Positions 27,601 through 36,127 of a DNA stretch of 64,000 bases are shown here, piece after piece. The stretch's first letter is position 1, and each line of letters opens with the position of its first letter. The notes under the pieces are model-generated. The model was not told the origin of the DNA and searched no databases. It saw only the letters and a list, made by a program, of their open reading frames with translations. This stretch comes from Kibdelosporangium aridum. GTDB lineage: Bacteria > Actinomycetota > Actinomycetes > Mycobacteriales > Pseudonocardiaceae. The translations under genes were made by a program, and so were the position numbers. The stretch spans positions 1 to 64,000 of the forward strand of contig NZ_FWXV01000020.1 of NCBI RefSeq assembly GCF_900176515.1. The letters run 5' to 3'.

Positions 27601-30600
27601 GCGCGAAAGCCCTTGGCACACTGGGAACGCCCCACCTGCCTTCGGCTGCCGAACTCCTCGCTGGCGTCGCCCACGACTACAGCATTGGCCCGTTCTGGCG
27701 GCTCTATGCGGCCCAGGCCATCGCCGGACTCGGGCGGACATATCGGTCCAGAGCGGTCGACATCATGAGTGTGCTGGTACAAGACACGACGATGTCGTTT
27801 GGCGAACGACTCGATGTAATCAACGCCCTGGTTGAGCTAGGCGCCGAGGCGTATGAGGTGGCTCTCAGAGCCTTGCCTGGACTGCTCGACGATCCGACTG
27901 GCAAGCCTGCGGACTGGGCGCGTGCCGGTCAAATCTTGGCGAATATGGGCAATGAACATCGTGCCGATGTACTTCAGTTGTGCGATGCGCACCTCGACGA
28001 CTCGACGATGTCCGCGGACTGGCAGGTCCACACGGCGATCCTGACAGGCAATGTCGACCCGGCCAGGGAGGCGCTGGCCAGAGTGCTGCTTGTTCGGCTC
28101 GGCCGGTCTATGGCCGTTACGTCCGCTGCCAAGGAGGCCATCGCCACCGAGCTCGCCAGGACCGGCGCCCACGCGGACGCAACAGCACTGCTCGCCAGAT
28201 TGGGCGCCGACGTGGCTGCTTCCCACGGCGCACGGCGCCGTGCAGCCGTGAAGTTGCTGAGCTCGCCAAGCCACTACCGCGAACGCGGCGAGTCAGCACT
28301 TCGCCATCTCACCACGGATCCGACCGCCGATACCGACGATCGTTGGCGGGCCGTCGACGATCTCAGAGATCACCGACCAGACCTTCAGAGTGAACTCGCC
28401 GAGGAACACCGTTGGCTGCTTGACCTGCCACGCAGTCCAGTCGATCCGTACGTGGCTGATCTGTTCACTCACACGGAAGGCGATCTCGCGCCGGTGGCGG
28501 AAGCCCTGCAGTGGCGACTCGCCGATCCCGGCCGCATCACGGACCTCTCCGGCCTGATCCGGCTCGTGGCGCAAGTCGGCGGCGAACATGAACACCGGCG
28601 TGCCATTCGAACACTCCGCGCAGTGTCCAGCGACGCCACGTTTCCCATTGAGCACAGACTGATCGTGGCCGAGGCGCTTATGGAGGTGAACGATGAGGAA
28701 CGAGCCGTCACGCTGACGACCCTCCGCGCCATGGTCGACAATTCCGAGGCACCGCAGCGTGAGCGCATCAACGCGTGTCTGGTGCTCGCTCGCGCGAGGG
28801 ATGAGACGGTCGGTCCATGGCTTGACCACTTGCGGGAAGCGGCTGATGCCCGATCGCGAGTTCAGATCGCCAAGGTCGCAGTATTGTGCGGTGGCGACCG
28901 GCGTCGGGCCGCGTTCATGGAACTCGACAACATCGCGCATGATCCTGCGGTTCACCCCGAACATCGCCTCGATGCGCTTGAGCACCTCGTCGAGAAGAAC
29001 GGCACCGAGCGGTACAACGCTATCGCCGCCGCGCTACGCGGCCTGGCGGCAGACACTTTGGTGTGGCCGGAATCCCGGCTTCGAGCCTGCGTGCAGCTAG
29101 GAACCTTCGGTGGCGATCAGGTGCGTGAAGCCGCCGACCTCGCCAGGGCGCTGGCCCTCGACCCGTCCACGCAACCGTCGTGGCGCATGAAGGTTGCTGA
29201 CGTACTCGACGGTTGGCGCGGTGCGTCACTGCGCGGACTGGTCGACACCCTTCGGGCAGTGGCCGATGCCCGACACACTGACCCCGCGCTCCGCTACCAA
29301 GCGGCGCAACACTTGGTCCGCCTAGGCCCCGAACCGAGGGAACACGCAGTGACCGCGCTGCAGGACATCGCCGACGATCGCAGAGCGGACGGGCGGAGTC
29401 GCCTACAGGCAGCAAAGCACCTGCGCTCCCTCGATCAGGCCGCGCGTAAATCCGGCCTCACCGCCTTGGCGCGGCTGGCGACCGAGGAGACAGCCGAACC
29501 GATCCCATCGATCCACGCGCGGATCGAACTGGTCCGGGCCGACGAAACACGGGCCTGGGAGACCTACTCTGAGCTGACTGAGCTTGGGTCCAACCCAACC
29601 GTTCCAGGACTCGTGCGCCTGGAAGCAGTCGAAGGCATGCTCCAAATCGCCCCACACAATCGACGCACTAACGCCCGGATGCTGCATGAACTGACCGGAG
29701 ACAGCCTGCGAGGGTGGGAACGCCGACTGGCTGCCCTGCGCCTCGCCAGCTTGGACTTGACTTGCCGTCCCGATGCCATCAACGCGCTTACGCGCCTTGT
29801 CGAGGATGATTCCTGCGCGGTCTGGGAACGGACCGAGGCCGCGATAAACGTCGCCGAACTCGACACACCCCGCCGGGAGGCGATGTTCGACTTCGTTCAA
29901 CGATTCGCCGAGGACAACAGGGTTACCCCGGCCTGCCGCCGCCACGCCGCCACCACACTGCTCGACATGTCCAGGTTCCGCCGCGACGCCGCCAACGCAG
30001 TGCTGCGCGACCTGGCCGTCGACGAGCAAGCCCACGCTGACGAGCGCAGGTTGGCCGCAGTAGCCCTCGCGACGTCCGGAAGAGAGCGCGCCGAGGGGAT
30101 AGCGCTACTCCACGCAATGACATCCGAACAGTTCCCGGACCTGGCGCGAGTGCAGGCTTGGCAGTCGCTGATCGAAGTGCACAGCAGATACTCCGACGCC
30201 GGACTGTCGGTGATGGAGACCATCGCGAAGGACGAGGCAGCCGACGCTGCCGCGAGATACCACGCGAGCCGCGCCCTGTTCGACCAACCCGCTGAACACC
30301 GAGATCTGGCAGTCGGGGTGCTCGGCCGGCTCGTCTCCGACACGTCCGTGGACGAACACCACCGCGCGCTCGCAGATGGCCTGCTCGCCACACGCTGGTT
30401 CTCCGACCGGAATCGAGCCGGCGCGGTCCTCGAAGCTCAGGCTATTGGCGCGGCGCCGTCCCAGCGGACTGAAGCCGCGCAGCTATTGGTACAGCTCGAT
30501 CCGCAACATCGAGCGACTGCACGCCGCGCGCTCATCGACCTGCTTGCCGACCCGGCGACCAGCCTGCAGGCCTGGGAATGCCTCACGGAGATGACCGGCC

Positions 30601-30638
30601 GGATTCAGCTCGTGTCAAGCCTGCACGTGCAGCTGTAG
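24690..30638 (+). CDS. Giant trypsin-NACHT-alpha-solenoid protein
   Basis: A 1982-residue protein. Residues 1-200 are a trypsin-like protease with a complete triad: His38 (TAWHVL), Asp76 (HDLAV), Ser153 (GMSGAP). A NACHT-type NTPase follows, with Walker A GDAGMGKT at 295-302 and Walker B LVVIDALDEIPDE near 388-400. From about residue 700 to the end there are some 25 alpha-helical repeats of about 46-47 residues, with recurring 'R..AA..L..LG..HR..A...L..L..D' positions; this is a HEAT/ARM-like solenoid. Proteolytic effector, switch and sensor are thus on one chain. No signal peptide. By family precedent it is a defence or programmed-response protein. Confidence 0.9.
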   Translation: MTGDSVVPGYLGRVLDADGVAVGTCFQVSPGVLVTAWHVLHGLRCGEVGATVSVDALKVGGEAASAEVVQVDRLHDLAVMRASVPLAESVKGWSRTDLVENKTKVVATGVSKIDDPDYYYRWLPALGEWAGRAPQGQVLVGRMVSSSVMLGMSGAPVRRLTDDVVVGVVRARYNSADGWGEHSVWVARTEDLQVLLVGIVELQLDALPAVLVDLLDKVVRHCSDLGELFPERQHLSLLKVYVRQSVSSLAEMRRDDPLEESSEKQGYVERTRLASTLAQPFDDVFDQNDHLVIEGDAGMGKTMLARQLTVTRAEWARAPRADPAAPTLIPLLLPARVLAKHLDNPRRPHMPLWAEALHASVSEEYAGFSDHQMPDSQLTQDIKGYRWLVVIDALDEIPDEASRKNLLTQIADRIGQPTNSTRFLITTRPLNARETERLHGAGIFELQPFDSEALKRFALNWFNSDSTSEGEIAANHFLDQVRTAGLTRVLKMPLLAAITAKLHQSAPDSSLPANQYALYDRYIESYAEIRRSIAHVVLAELAGPDDERAERIDEERRPLLEHLALSYMKTETPLLDLAGDYLTKKDLLPARRGPKWKDHLAEWLCQGGLLSRSGQRLRFLHQTFAEHLAASAEAKMLPARFSITESAWAKLIRGMSQGNEHDTTVVLHYLHIGPDGDAVLDALQNGTLQQRERAGELISRGVPCDDARLENYLSVLRNEAFTDEPDFESMEKKLGGLIGRPKVPSWLVSLLEEDIHDELKIAVVDLVRDGIPLLEAYTGESWPPDHRRKAAKVLAKFGSGAHGFAMRVLLRMTERSATTVRDRVESAGLLVELGDAEHRQEAARVLADVAVDLGASPDERHIAVRELAKLGGEYLQQAVVLLQDMMLSPALGVSDRVEAASALAKVSRHHRELAADVLVKLVDDPAIDDGERLEVVQAILAIAPSRYDWAAKQLQRLLAEPALSGGTRVSGAKALGTLGTPHLPSAAELLAGVAHDYSIGPFWRLYAAQAIAGLGRTYRSRAVDIMSVLVQDTTMSFGERLDVINALVELGAEAYEVALRALPGLLDDPTGKPADWARAGQILANMGNEHRADVLQLCDAHLDDSTMSADWQVHTAILTGNVDPAREALARVLLVRLGRSMAVTSAAKEAIATELARTGAHADATALLARLGADVAASHGARRRAAVKLLSSPSHYRERGESALRHLTTDPTADTDDRWRAVDDLRDHRPDLQSELAEEHRWLLDLPRSPVDPYVADLFTHTEGDLAPVAEALQWRLADPGRITDLSGLIRLVAQVGGEHEHRRAIRTLRAVSSDATFPIEHRLIVAEALMEVNDEERAVTLTTLRAMVDNSEAPQRERINACLVLARARDETVGPWLDHLREAADARSRVQIAKVAVLCGGDRRRAAFMELDNIAHDPAVHPEHRLDALEHLVEKNGTERYNAIAAALRGLAADTLVWPESRLRACVQLGTFGGDQVREAADLARALALDPSTQPSWRMKVADVLDGWRGASLRGLVDTLRAVADARHTDPALRYQAAQHLVRLGPEPREHAVTALQDIADDRRADGRSRLQAAKHLRSLDQAARKSGLTALARLATEETAEPIPSIHARIELVRADETRAWETYSELTELGSNPTVPGLVRLEAVEGMLQIAPHNRRTNARMLHELTGDSLRGWERRLAALRLASLDLTCRPDAINALTRLVEDDSCAVWERTEAAINVAELDTPRREAMFDFVQRFAEDNRVTPACRRHAATTLLDMSRFRRDAANAVLRDLAVDEQAHADERRLAAVALATSGRERAEGIALLHAMTSEQFPDLARVQAWQSLIEVHSRYSDAGLSVMETIAKDEAADAAARYHASRALFDQPAEHRDLAVGVLGRLVSDTSVDEHHRALADGLLATRWFSDRNRAGAVLEAQAIGAAPSQRTEAAQLLVQLDPQHRATARRALIDLLADPATSLQAWECLTEMTGRIQLVSSLHVQL

Positions 30639-31047
30639 AACGTCCATACCACGATGGCCGTGGCCAGCGAAGCGAGAGTCAATCACTGGCTACCGAGTTC
30701 AGCTCACATTCTGGACGCGTTCGAACTGTCCAAAGTGGCTTAGGGCATTGCACGATCACGAACCATGCGCCTTTGATAGCACGTCAAGTGTGCAATGTTC
30801 CGGTGTGGATAGTCTCAAGAGGACCGTCTACGTTGCCTTGGGCCAGCGGGTGTCTTCGGGCTTCGGCTTTGGTGATGGTGGTGGGGCGCCTTGGGTGCTG
30901 TGCGTCGCCTGCCTGGGAGTGGGAGAAAATTGGGAGAGTTCGTTCTGCTTGTAGATGCTTGAGATGCGGTAAACTGACCTCAACGGACCTGTGTTGTGCA
31001 GGGGGTTCTCTGTTTCCGCAGGTGACCCTCCTTTATGGACCTGTCTG
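30639..31047. other. Intergenic region with the first copy of a diverged repeat
   Basis: No gene is supported. TAGTCTCAAGAGGAC at 30810-30824 and GCAGGTGAC at 31018-31026 reappear in the same order at 63057-63071 and 63139-63147. An open plus-strand frame across this region has no protein-like features. Confidence 0.45.
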
Positions 31048-31086
31048 GGGGTCAAGGGGTCGCAGGTTCAATCCTGTCGTCCCGAC
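31048..31086 (+). other. tRNA-like 3' half (T arm and acceptor strand), att-site candidate
   Basis: GCAGG-TTCAAT-CCTGT (31062-31077) forms a T-arm-like hairpin, followed by CGTCCCG-A, which resembles a 3' acceptor strand plus discriminator. No matching 5' acceptor strand (CGGGACG), D arm or anticodon arm lies upstream, and the T loop has six rather than seven bases. The first 19 nt (31048-31066) are repeated exactly at 63165-63183. This looks like a tRNA end left by integration, not a functional tRNA. Confidence 0.45.
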
Positions 31087-31097
31087 GGTCGCAAGTA

Positions 31098-31140
31098 GGC
31101 CCTCTGATCTGAATGAATCATCAGGTCGGAGGGCCTTTTT
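31098..31140 (+). terminator. Intrinsic terminator after the tRNA-like end
   Basis: GGCCCTCTGATCTGA (31098-31112) pairs with TCAGGTCGGAGGGCC (31121-31135), followed by TTTTT. This is a classical Rho-independent structure, unusual here because most hairpins in this window have no T-run. It implies that a transcribed RNA gene once ended here. The stretch 31141-31485 holds no gene. Confidence 0.8.
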
Positions 31141-31624
31141 GTGTTTGCCGGATGATCATGCTCTAACTGTCCACATTGATCTAAATCAAGATCAACAGGC
31201 CGATTCTGGAGCGAAACTGGAGTGGATCATGAAACTTTTTGACCCAACAGCCAAATAGGGTCGCCAAGTAGCCCGCTGCGGGATGTGATTTGGGTAACAA
31301 TCCCGAACTGTGGCAAACGGCGCTGAACATCCACCCTGGTCGTGTCGGTTGAAGACCGTTGCAGCATGGTGACAACTCCTATGCACGCGTTTGCGCGGTG
31401 CGCTGCACGTGCGGCGCGATAGGGCCAGTCGGCGCTGGTTGGTGCCGTTTCGGCCAGCTAGGAACGTGGATTCGAACCTGTGGTGTCAACGCCGCTCCAT
31501 TCGTGGTTCTGGCACGGTTTCCGTGATCTGATCGGTTTGGTTCAGTCGGTGAGTAGGACTCGTTTGCGGAGTAGGTCGGGTTTGGCGCGGCCGAACATCT
31601 GGCGTATCGCGCGGATTGCAGCCG

Positions 31625-32206
31625 CTACAGGGCGGATGGTCTGGTGATGTCAAGCAAGTCAGGGTGGTTTTTCTGCCATTGCTCGTAGAGCAGATCGATG
31701 TCGGGCGCGGCAAGCTCGATCTCGTGCCGGCTGATCGGGAGGAGGGTGACGATCTGCAGTTCGATGTTGTCGCTTGTGCGGGCGGCGTTGGGGTTGCGTG
31801 TGATGTAGTTGAACTTCTCGTCGAAGCGCGGGTGGGTGGCGGCGAGTAGGCCCTCTTTGCCTGTCCCGTCGAAGAGGTGGTTGTGGTTGTCGATGATCTG
31901 GCCGTATTCGATGCGGGTGCGTCTGAGGGTGATGAACTCGCACATCGCGCCGACGATGGCGCGTGCGTATCCGGCTTGTGGGGTGCGGAGTGTGCAGGCG
32001 ATTTCTTCGCCGAATGGCGCGTCGCTGTCGATGTGGCGCAGTCCGTTGCTGGTGATCGTGGTGATTCCGCTCGCGGTGTGGTCGAACCGTTCGAGGCTGT
32101 ACTGGCGGTTGGGCCTGTTGTTCGGCTTTGACTCGGTTCCTCGGTGTTCGCCGGCGTAGGTTTGCACGTGGTGGAGCAGCGGCACGGACTGGATCTGCTG
32201 GCCCAT
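31625..32206 (-). CDS. Suppressor-of-fused (SUFU)-like domain protein
   Basis: About 193 residues from the ATG at 32206 (MGQQIQSVPLLHHVQTYAGE); a GTG at 32272 would add 22. It has TSNGLRHIDSDAPFGEEIAC, ARAIVGAMCEFITLRRTRIE, LQIVTLLPISRHEIELAAPD and a C-terminal DLLYEQWQKNHPDLLDI. The ending 'LLPI...E..LA.....DLL..W' and the mixed alpha/beta composition suggest the SUFU family, which in bacteria often serves as an immunity protein next to toxins. No toxin gene is adjacent. Cytoplasmic. The family call is tentative. Confidence 0.5.
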   Translation of the reverse strand: MGQQIQSVPLLHHVQTYAGEHRGTESKPNNRPNRQYSLERFDHTASGITTITSNGLRHIDSDAPFGEEIACTLRTPQAGYARAIVGAMCEFITLRRTRIEYGQIIDNHNHLFDGTGKEGLLAATHPRFDEKFNYITRNPNAARTSDNIELQIVTLLPISRHEIELAAPDIDLLYEQWQKNHPDLLDITRPSAL

Positions 32207-32525
32207 AGGGATCCATCTTCGCGTCGTGAAACGCACGTCGAGATTCTCAACCCGAAACATCTCACCGGACACGACCCACGAGACCCCGCGCAGCGCTTCA
32301 CCCTCGAGGCGGCGATTCTCGGTGCGCGCTTGCTGAACTGGCCTGAGCGACCACTGCAGGTCTGAGATCTGGCGGCTCCCACGCCCACAGTGGAGCCATG
32401 GCGCGAGGGAGTATGCGGTGCCATGTCGACGAGGAAAATCATTCGAAGTAGGCCGTTGGTGGCGAGTGATGCGGTGACGCCGCTGCCGGCCATTTGACGG
32501 CCGGGTCGTGCCGCGAGCCCTCGGG
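32207..32525. other. Intergenic stretch, no feature seen
   Basis: About 320 bp between the SUFU-like gene and the DUF4832-type gene. I see no protein-like frame, repeat or hairpin worth naming. Confidence 0.4.
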
Positions 32526-33887
32526 TCAGGAGACGGTGACGGTGTGGCGTAGATTGTTGAAGCCTGTCGTCGCTTCCCAGACGTTCTCGTTGCCGAACCT
32601 GATCGAGTAGTCGGGCCGGGACGTCAACTGGTTGTCCGGCAGGACGAGCAGCAGGGTGTAGATGCCTGTCGGCATGTCGGCGGGCAACGTGACCGCAGGG
32701 TAGATCGTCGTCGTACTGCCCGGATGCCACCTGCGGGGGTCGGCTTCGACGGTGAACCAGTAGTACGCGCCGGTTGCTGTGTTGCGCAGGACGAGAGCGG
32801 CGCCGCGCGGGTTGGTCGGGGCGGCCCAGCCGTCGTTCTTCAACGAGATGCTGGCGCGCAACTGGCCGCCACGCGTTGCCGCACTGGGAAATGTGCCAGT
32901 CTGCAGGGTGAACCGGTAGCCGAGGCGGCGGGTCACGTCGGCCATGCAGCCTTCGGCGCGCCAGCTGTCCAGCACGCCGGTGTGGTAGTCGGTGTTGAGG
33001 TATGTCCAGTGGAAGCTGCTTAGTTCGCTTGTGGCCGTGGGACAACTGGATCGCGGCGGGTTGGGCGCGCAGGTCTCGCCGCCCATGGCGAGGTACGTTG
33101 TCTCCGCGGCGAGGTACGGGTACTCGACGGACGGGTTCTCGTACGTGCCGAAGTCGTCCGGGCTGGCCAGGAAACAGTCGTTGTGGTGTCCCAGGCGTGC
33201 CAGGGTTGTGCCGTTGTACGCGTCGCCGGGGGAGAGCGGGCTGGCGCTGTACATGGTCCGTTTGAACTTCGGAGTCCGCAGCTGGACCATCCGCGTCGCC
33301 GGCAGGACACTGAGGATCTTGTCCGTGACGGCTTTCCGGTTTGTCCAGTCGGTCGCGCTGATCACGCCTGCGTTGCCGAAGTTCTGCGTGTAGTACCACT
33401 CGCCCCAGGCGCCGATGAACCCCGCCTGCATCAGGTGGATCACATCGCTGTTGGCGTTCAGGACCGGGGCGAGCTGGTCGAGGTGGGCCAGCACGTGGTC
33501 CTTGGGTGCGTCGGCGCCGTCCGTGCTCGTGGTGTACGCGAAACGCAGGATCACCTTGACTCCGGCCGTGCGTGCGGCGTCGAACTGCCGCTGCAGGTGG
33601 GTCAGCGCGGCCTGGCTGATCGGAGCGGATCTGAACTCCGCCAGGTAGAACACGCACATCACGAGCGAGATGCCCTGTTGTGTGCGGTAGTTGCGCAGCA
33701 CGGCGGCGTCGAAGACCTGTTTGTCGCAGTCCCCGGTGTGGTGGTACAGCCCCCGCTCCGGGTTGGCGAAGTTCTCCGCCGACGGCGTGTAGGTGACGGT
33801 CGTATCGGCGGCACTCGCGGGTTGTGCGGCAAGGAAGGCGGTGCAGGCGCATAGGCAGGCAGCGAGCCTGCGGAGTGTTCCGGCCAT
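32526..33887 (-). CDS. Secreted DUF4832/DUF4874-type protein
   Basis: A 453-residue protein with a signal peptide (LAACLCACTAFLAAQPASA). It begins FANPERGLYHHTGDC, then ISLVMCVFYLAEFRSAPIS, ARTAGVKVILRFAYT, VIHLMQAGFIGAWGEWYYTQ and PATRMVQLRTPKFK. These are the landmarks of the paired DUF4874 (N-terminal, barrel-like) and DUF4832 (C-terminal) domains found in secreted bacterial proteins beside glycosidases. GxWGEW resembles a glycosidase acid/base motif, but no activity is established for the family here. GGAAC precedes the ATG weakly. Confidence 0.85.
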   Translation of the reverse strand: MAGTLRRLAACLCACTAFLAAQPASAADTTVTYTPSAENFANPERGLYHHTGDCDKQVFDAAVLRNYRTQQGISLVMCVFYLAEFRSAPISQAALTHLQRQFDAARTAGVKVILRFAYTTSTDGADAPKDHVLAHLDQLAPVLNANSDVIHLMQAGFIGAWGEWYYTQNFGNAGVISATDWTNRKAVTDKILSVLPATRMVQLRTPKFKRTMYSASPLSPGDAYNGTTLARLGHHNDCFLASPDDFGTYENPSVEYPYLAAETTYLAMGGETCAPNPPRSSCPTATSELSSFHWTYLNTDYHTGVLDSWRAEGCMADVTRRLGYRFTLQTGTFPSAATRGGQLRASISLKNDGWAAPTNPRGAALVLRNTATGAYYWFTVEADPRRWHPGSTTTIYPAVTLPADMPTGIYTLLLVLPDNQLTSRPDYSIRFGNENVWEATTGFNNLRHTVTVS

Positions 33888-33920
33888 GGGAACTCCGTTC
33901 CGTTTACAGCTCGTGACGGA

Positions 33921-34400
33921 TCAGCGCCGTACCGTATCTGCTTGAATCTGCTCAATCAAGCGCTGCTGTGTGCATATTTGATCAGCATGGCGTTTCTCGA
34001 CAGCGCAGAGGACGGTTGCAGAACGGTGCACGGCAGGCCAACCGCCCAGCGCCGCGGGTACCAGGACGTCCACGTCTTGGGTAAGCAGATTCTGAGGACC
34101 CACCCAGGTGGCATCGATTTCCTCGCACAGTGGTGCGCCGTCACCGATCTGCTGGTACGACGACGCGGTGGACGGCTTGCCCAGTGCCACGTTCACTCCG
34201 GCCGGTTGTGGCGCCACGACCCGGACCGACTTCGTCTTGATGCCGATGTTGCCGTGGCCGTCCTCGGCCATGACGTAGACCTTCCAGACGCCAAGGCGAT
34301 CCGGGGCAGTCACGGTCAGCCGGTTGCCGTTCACCTGCACAGGCGTGTTCGCCAGGCCGCCGCTGTTGTCGATGTACTTGCTGTTGAACGCCGCCGACCA
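33921..34400 (-). pseudogene. Remnant of a secreted enzyme tail (Big-like plus F5/8-type domain)
   Basis: The reading DAITWSAAFNSKYIDNSGGL, GNRLTVTAPDRLGVWKVYVM, AEDGHGNIGIKTKSVRV and NVALGKPSTASSYQQIGDG is the end of a beta-sandwich domain followed by the start of an F5/8-type (discoidin) sugar-binding domain. After GDGAPL the discoidin signature is lost through frame changes (CARKSMPPGWVLRI in another frame). The catalytic part upstream is absent. Confidence 0.55.
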
Positions 34401-34625
34401 CGTGATCGCGTCCCCGGGCGCGTCGCACCTGCACACCTTCCTCGGCAACGACTCCATCAACGCCAACAGCGCCAACGACTCACTGCAAGACGCCGGACGA
34501 CAAGTCCGCGTACTGGTTCCCGTCGGTGCTCAACGGCAACCAGGTGATCTGCTACAAGTCCGGGATCCTGAAGTACCAGCTTGCGCGCCACAGACACCTG
34601 TCGCCGCTGTATGTACTGCCGGCCA
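34395..34625 (+). pseudogene. DUF1996 domain remnant
   Basis: On the plus strand IASPGASHLHTFLGNDSINA continues NSANDSLQDA. After a frame change it continues DDKSAYWFPSVLNGNQVI and YKSGILKYQ. HLHTFLGN and SAYWFPSVLNG are typical of the secreted DUF1996 domain. Start and end are missing. It overlaps the opposite-strand remnant, indicating a rearrangement junction near 34,400. Confidence 0.6.
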
Positions 34626-35126
34626 TCAAAGGCCGGGCTCACCGGCAACGGGCAGTCCAAGGGTTTCGACGATGCGTTCGGCGGCGGCACAGATCGCCCT
34701 GAAGTCGTCGCCCAGGGGTTCCACAACTAGCCGGTGAACGTTGGCGATGTGCCCGGGAGCTGCGGCCTCGACGTGAGCGCGGCCGGCGTTGGTGAGCGTC
34801 ACGGTGGTGAACCGCCGTCCTTTGCCGGTGCACAAGGTTCGTTTCACCCATCCGCGTTCTTCGAGTCGCGTCACCGCGTGAGAGGTCCGTGGCAACGACC
34901 CGTTCGCCATCTGGGCGACTTCGCTCATCCGCAGAGTCGCGTCGGGTAGCGCGGCCAGCCGGGAGAGGATCATGTAGCCGAGCAGCGTGAGATCCGCATC
35001 GCGGATGAGCTGGCTTTCCAGCGCGCCGGGCAGCGTGAGCAGCACTTTCACCAGGTTGAGCCAGGCAAAGCCGCGATCATCGCCGCGCCAGCCCACCGGT
35101 GCGCCGTTCTCCGATGTCACGCTCAC
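34626..35126 (-). CDS. MarR-family transcriptional regulator
   Basis: About 166 residues from a GTG at 35126 (35120 is also possible, with AAGG 8 nt upstream). An N-terminal helix is followed by LTLLGYMILSRLAALPDATL, RMSEVAQMANGSLPRTSHAV, TRLEERGWVKRTLCTGKGRR (wing) and FTTVTLTNAGRAHVEAA. The ORF stays open to 35189, but that start lies inside the operator repeats. It is divergent from the DUF6069 membrane protein and shares its control region. MarR proteins typically repress the divergent gene and release on binding phenolic or oxidant ligands. Confidence 0.88.
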   Translation of the reverse strand: MSVTSENGAPVGWRGDDRGFAWLNLVKVLLTLPGALESQLIRDADLTLLGYMILSRLAALPDATLRMSEVAQMANGSLPRTSHAVTRLEERGWVKRTLCTGKGRRFTTVTLTNAGRAHVEAAAPGHIANVHRLVVEPLGDDFRAICAAAERIVETLGLPVAGEPGL

Positions 35127-35159
35127 AGCCTTCCGTAGATCCCGCTTGACTTCAACACG

Positions 35160-35193
35160 CAACCCACTTAGTTTGGGTTGCACAGACAACCCA
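35160..35193. promoter_or_regulatory. Shared MarR operator with three half-sites
   Basis: CAACCCA (35160-35166), TGGGTTG (35174-35180) and CAACCCA (35187-35193) form two overlapping inverted repeats with spacers of 7 and 6 bp. They lie between the divergent marR-type and DUF6069 genes. The geometry fits two competing or cooperative MarR dimers. Confidence 0.65.
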
Positions 35194-35201
35194 AGGCGGG
35201 G

Positions 35202-35615
35202 ATGGCTATGACCACCAGCATTTCAATCCGCGGCATCGCGATAAGGCTCGGTGTGGCCGCCCTGATCGCGTTGGCGGCAAATACGGCCATCGCGCTGGCC
35301 GCGCGCCAATTCGACGACGGCGGCATCGGGGCAGGCCTCGTTCCTGCGCAATACTTGTCCCTGACATTGATCGGAATCGTCCTGGGGGCGGTCGGCTGGA
35401 CCGTGGTTTCCCGCTATGCCCCACGGGCACTACGCGTGGTCGTTCCGGTCGTGCTGGTCCTCACCTGGATCCCGGATGTGCTTCTGCTGAACAGTGGCGC
35501 GACGGCCGGAAACGTCGTCGGCCTCATGCTCATGCACGTGGTCGTAGCGATCGCCGTCGTAGCCGCCTTCCGCGGCGGCACACGCCGTCAGGAAGAGGCG
35601 TCCTCGCCGCTGTAG
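35202..35615 (+). CDS. DUF6069-type four-helix membrane protein
   Basis: A 137-residue protein with four predicted transmembrane helices: about 13-32 (LGVAALIALAANTAIALAA), 51-70 (LTLIGIVLGAVGWTVVS), 80-97 (VVVPVVLVLTWIPDVLL) and 105-124 (VVGLMLMHVVVAIAVVAAF). Length and helix pattern fit DUF6069. AAGGCGGGG precedes the ATG. It sits 9 nt after the operator half-sites and is the likely target of the divergent MarR regulator. Confidence 0.8.
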   Translation: MAMTTSISIRGIAIRLGVAALIALAANTAIALAARQFDDGGIGAGLVPAQYLSLTLIGIVLGAVGWTVVSRYAPRALRVVVPVVLVLTWIPDVLLLNSGATAGNVVGLMLMHVVVAIAVVAAFRGGTRRQEEASSPL

Positions 35616-36127
35616 GCAGAGCTATCGACGTCCTTGAGCATGCCGTACAGCGGTGCCCAGGCGGAGGGTGCCAGAGGGACGATGACGGTGGCGTCGTTGG
35701 ACAGCTGGCCGAGCGGGAAACGCAGCAGAACCGATCGGTGGCCGGGACGGCGGTATCCAGGAGTGCCTGGACACCAAGTACATCGCACTGTGAGTTGCCC
35801 CTTGGGGAGACATCGAAGCTCCACCGTCTTGGTGACGCGGCAGGCGAGCGCGTCTTACCTGCCGTTCCTCGTGGTGATCCACTTGCCGACGGGCACCGGC
35901 TCGTTCCCCGCGAGTCGCGGGAGGGTAACGCGGGACACTGCGACGGTGATGGCGGCAGACACGTGACAACCGCGGGCCCAGAACCGTTCGTGCGCAGTGC
36001 GACGTAGTCCCGGCCTGGGAACGACCGCCAGTCGAGTCGAGATCCACGAGCAGTCCGGATGGTCGACCATCACGGTTGCCCATCGCTGGGCGGCGGAGGA
36101 AAACCAGCGATAGGTGGTGGGACTGGA
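35616..36127. other. Unassigned stretch with coding-like reverse-strand pieces
   Basis: No intact gene. Reverse-strand pieces such as FPLGQLSNDATVIVPLAPSA and NEPVPVGKWITTRNGR, in different frames, look like fragments of a secreted protein, but I cannot place them in a family. Confidence 0.35.

Noticed and set aside
31048..31086. Functional tRNA gene
   Set aside because: Only the T arm and acceptor-like strand are visible; D arm, anticodon arm and 5' acceptor strand are missing and the T loop is short.
30578..31258. 226-codon plus-strand frame spanning the tRNA-like end and terminator
   Set aside because: It crosses a strong terminator and has no recognisable motif; treated as non-coding.
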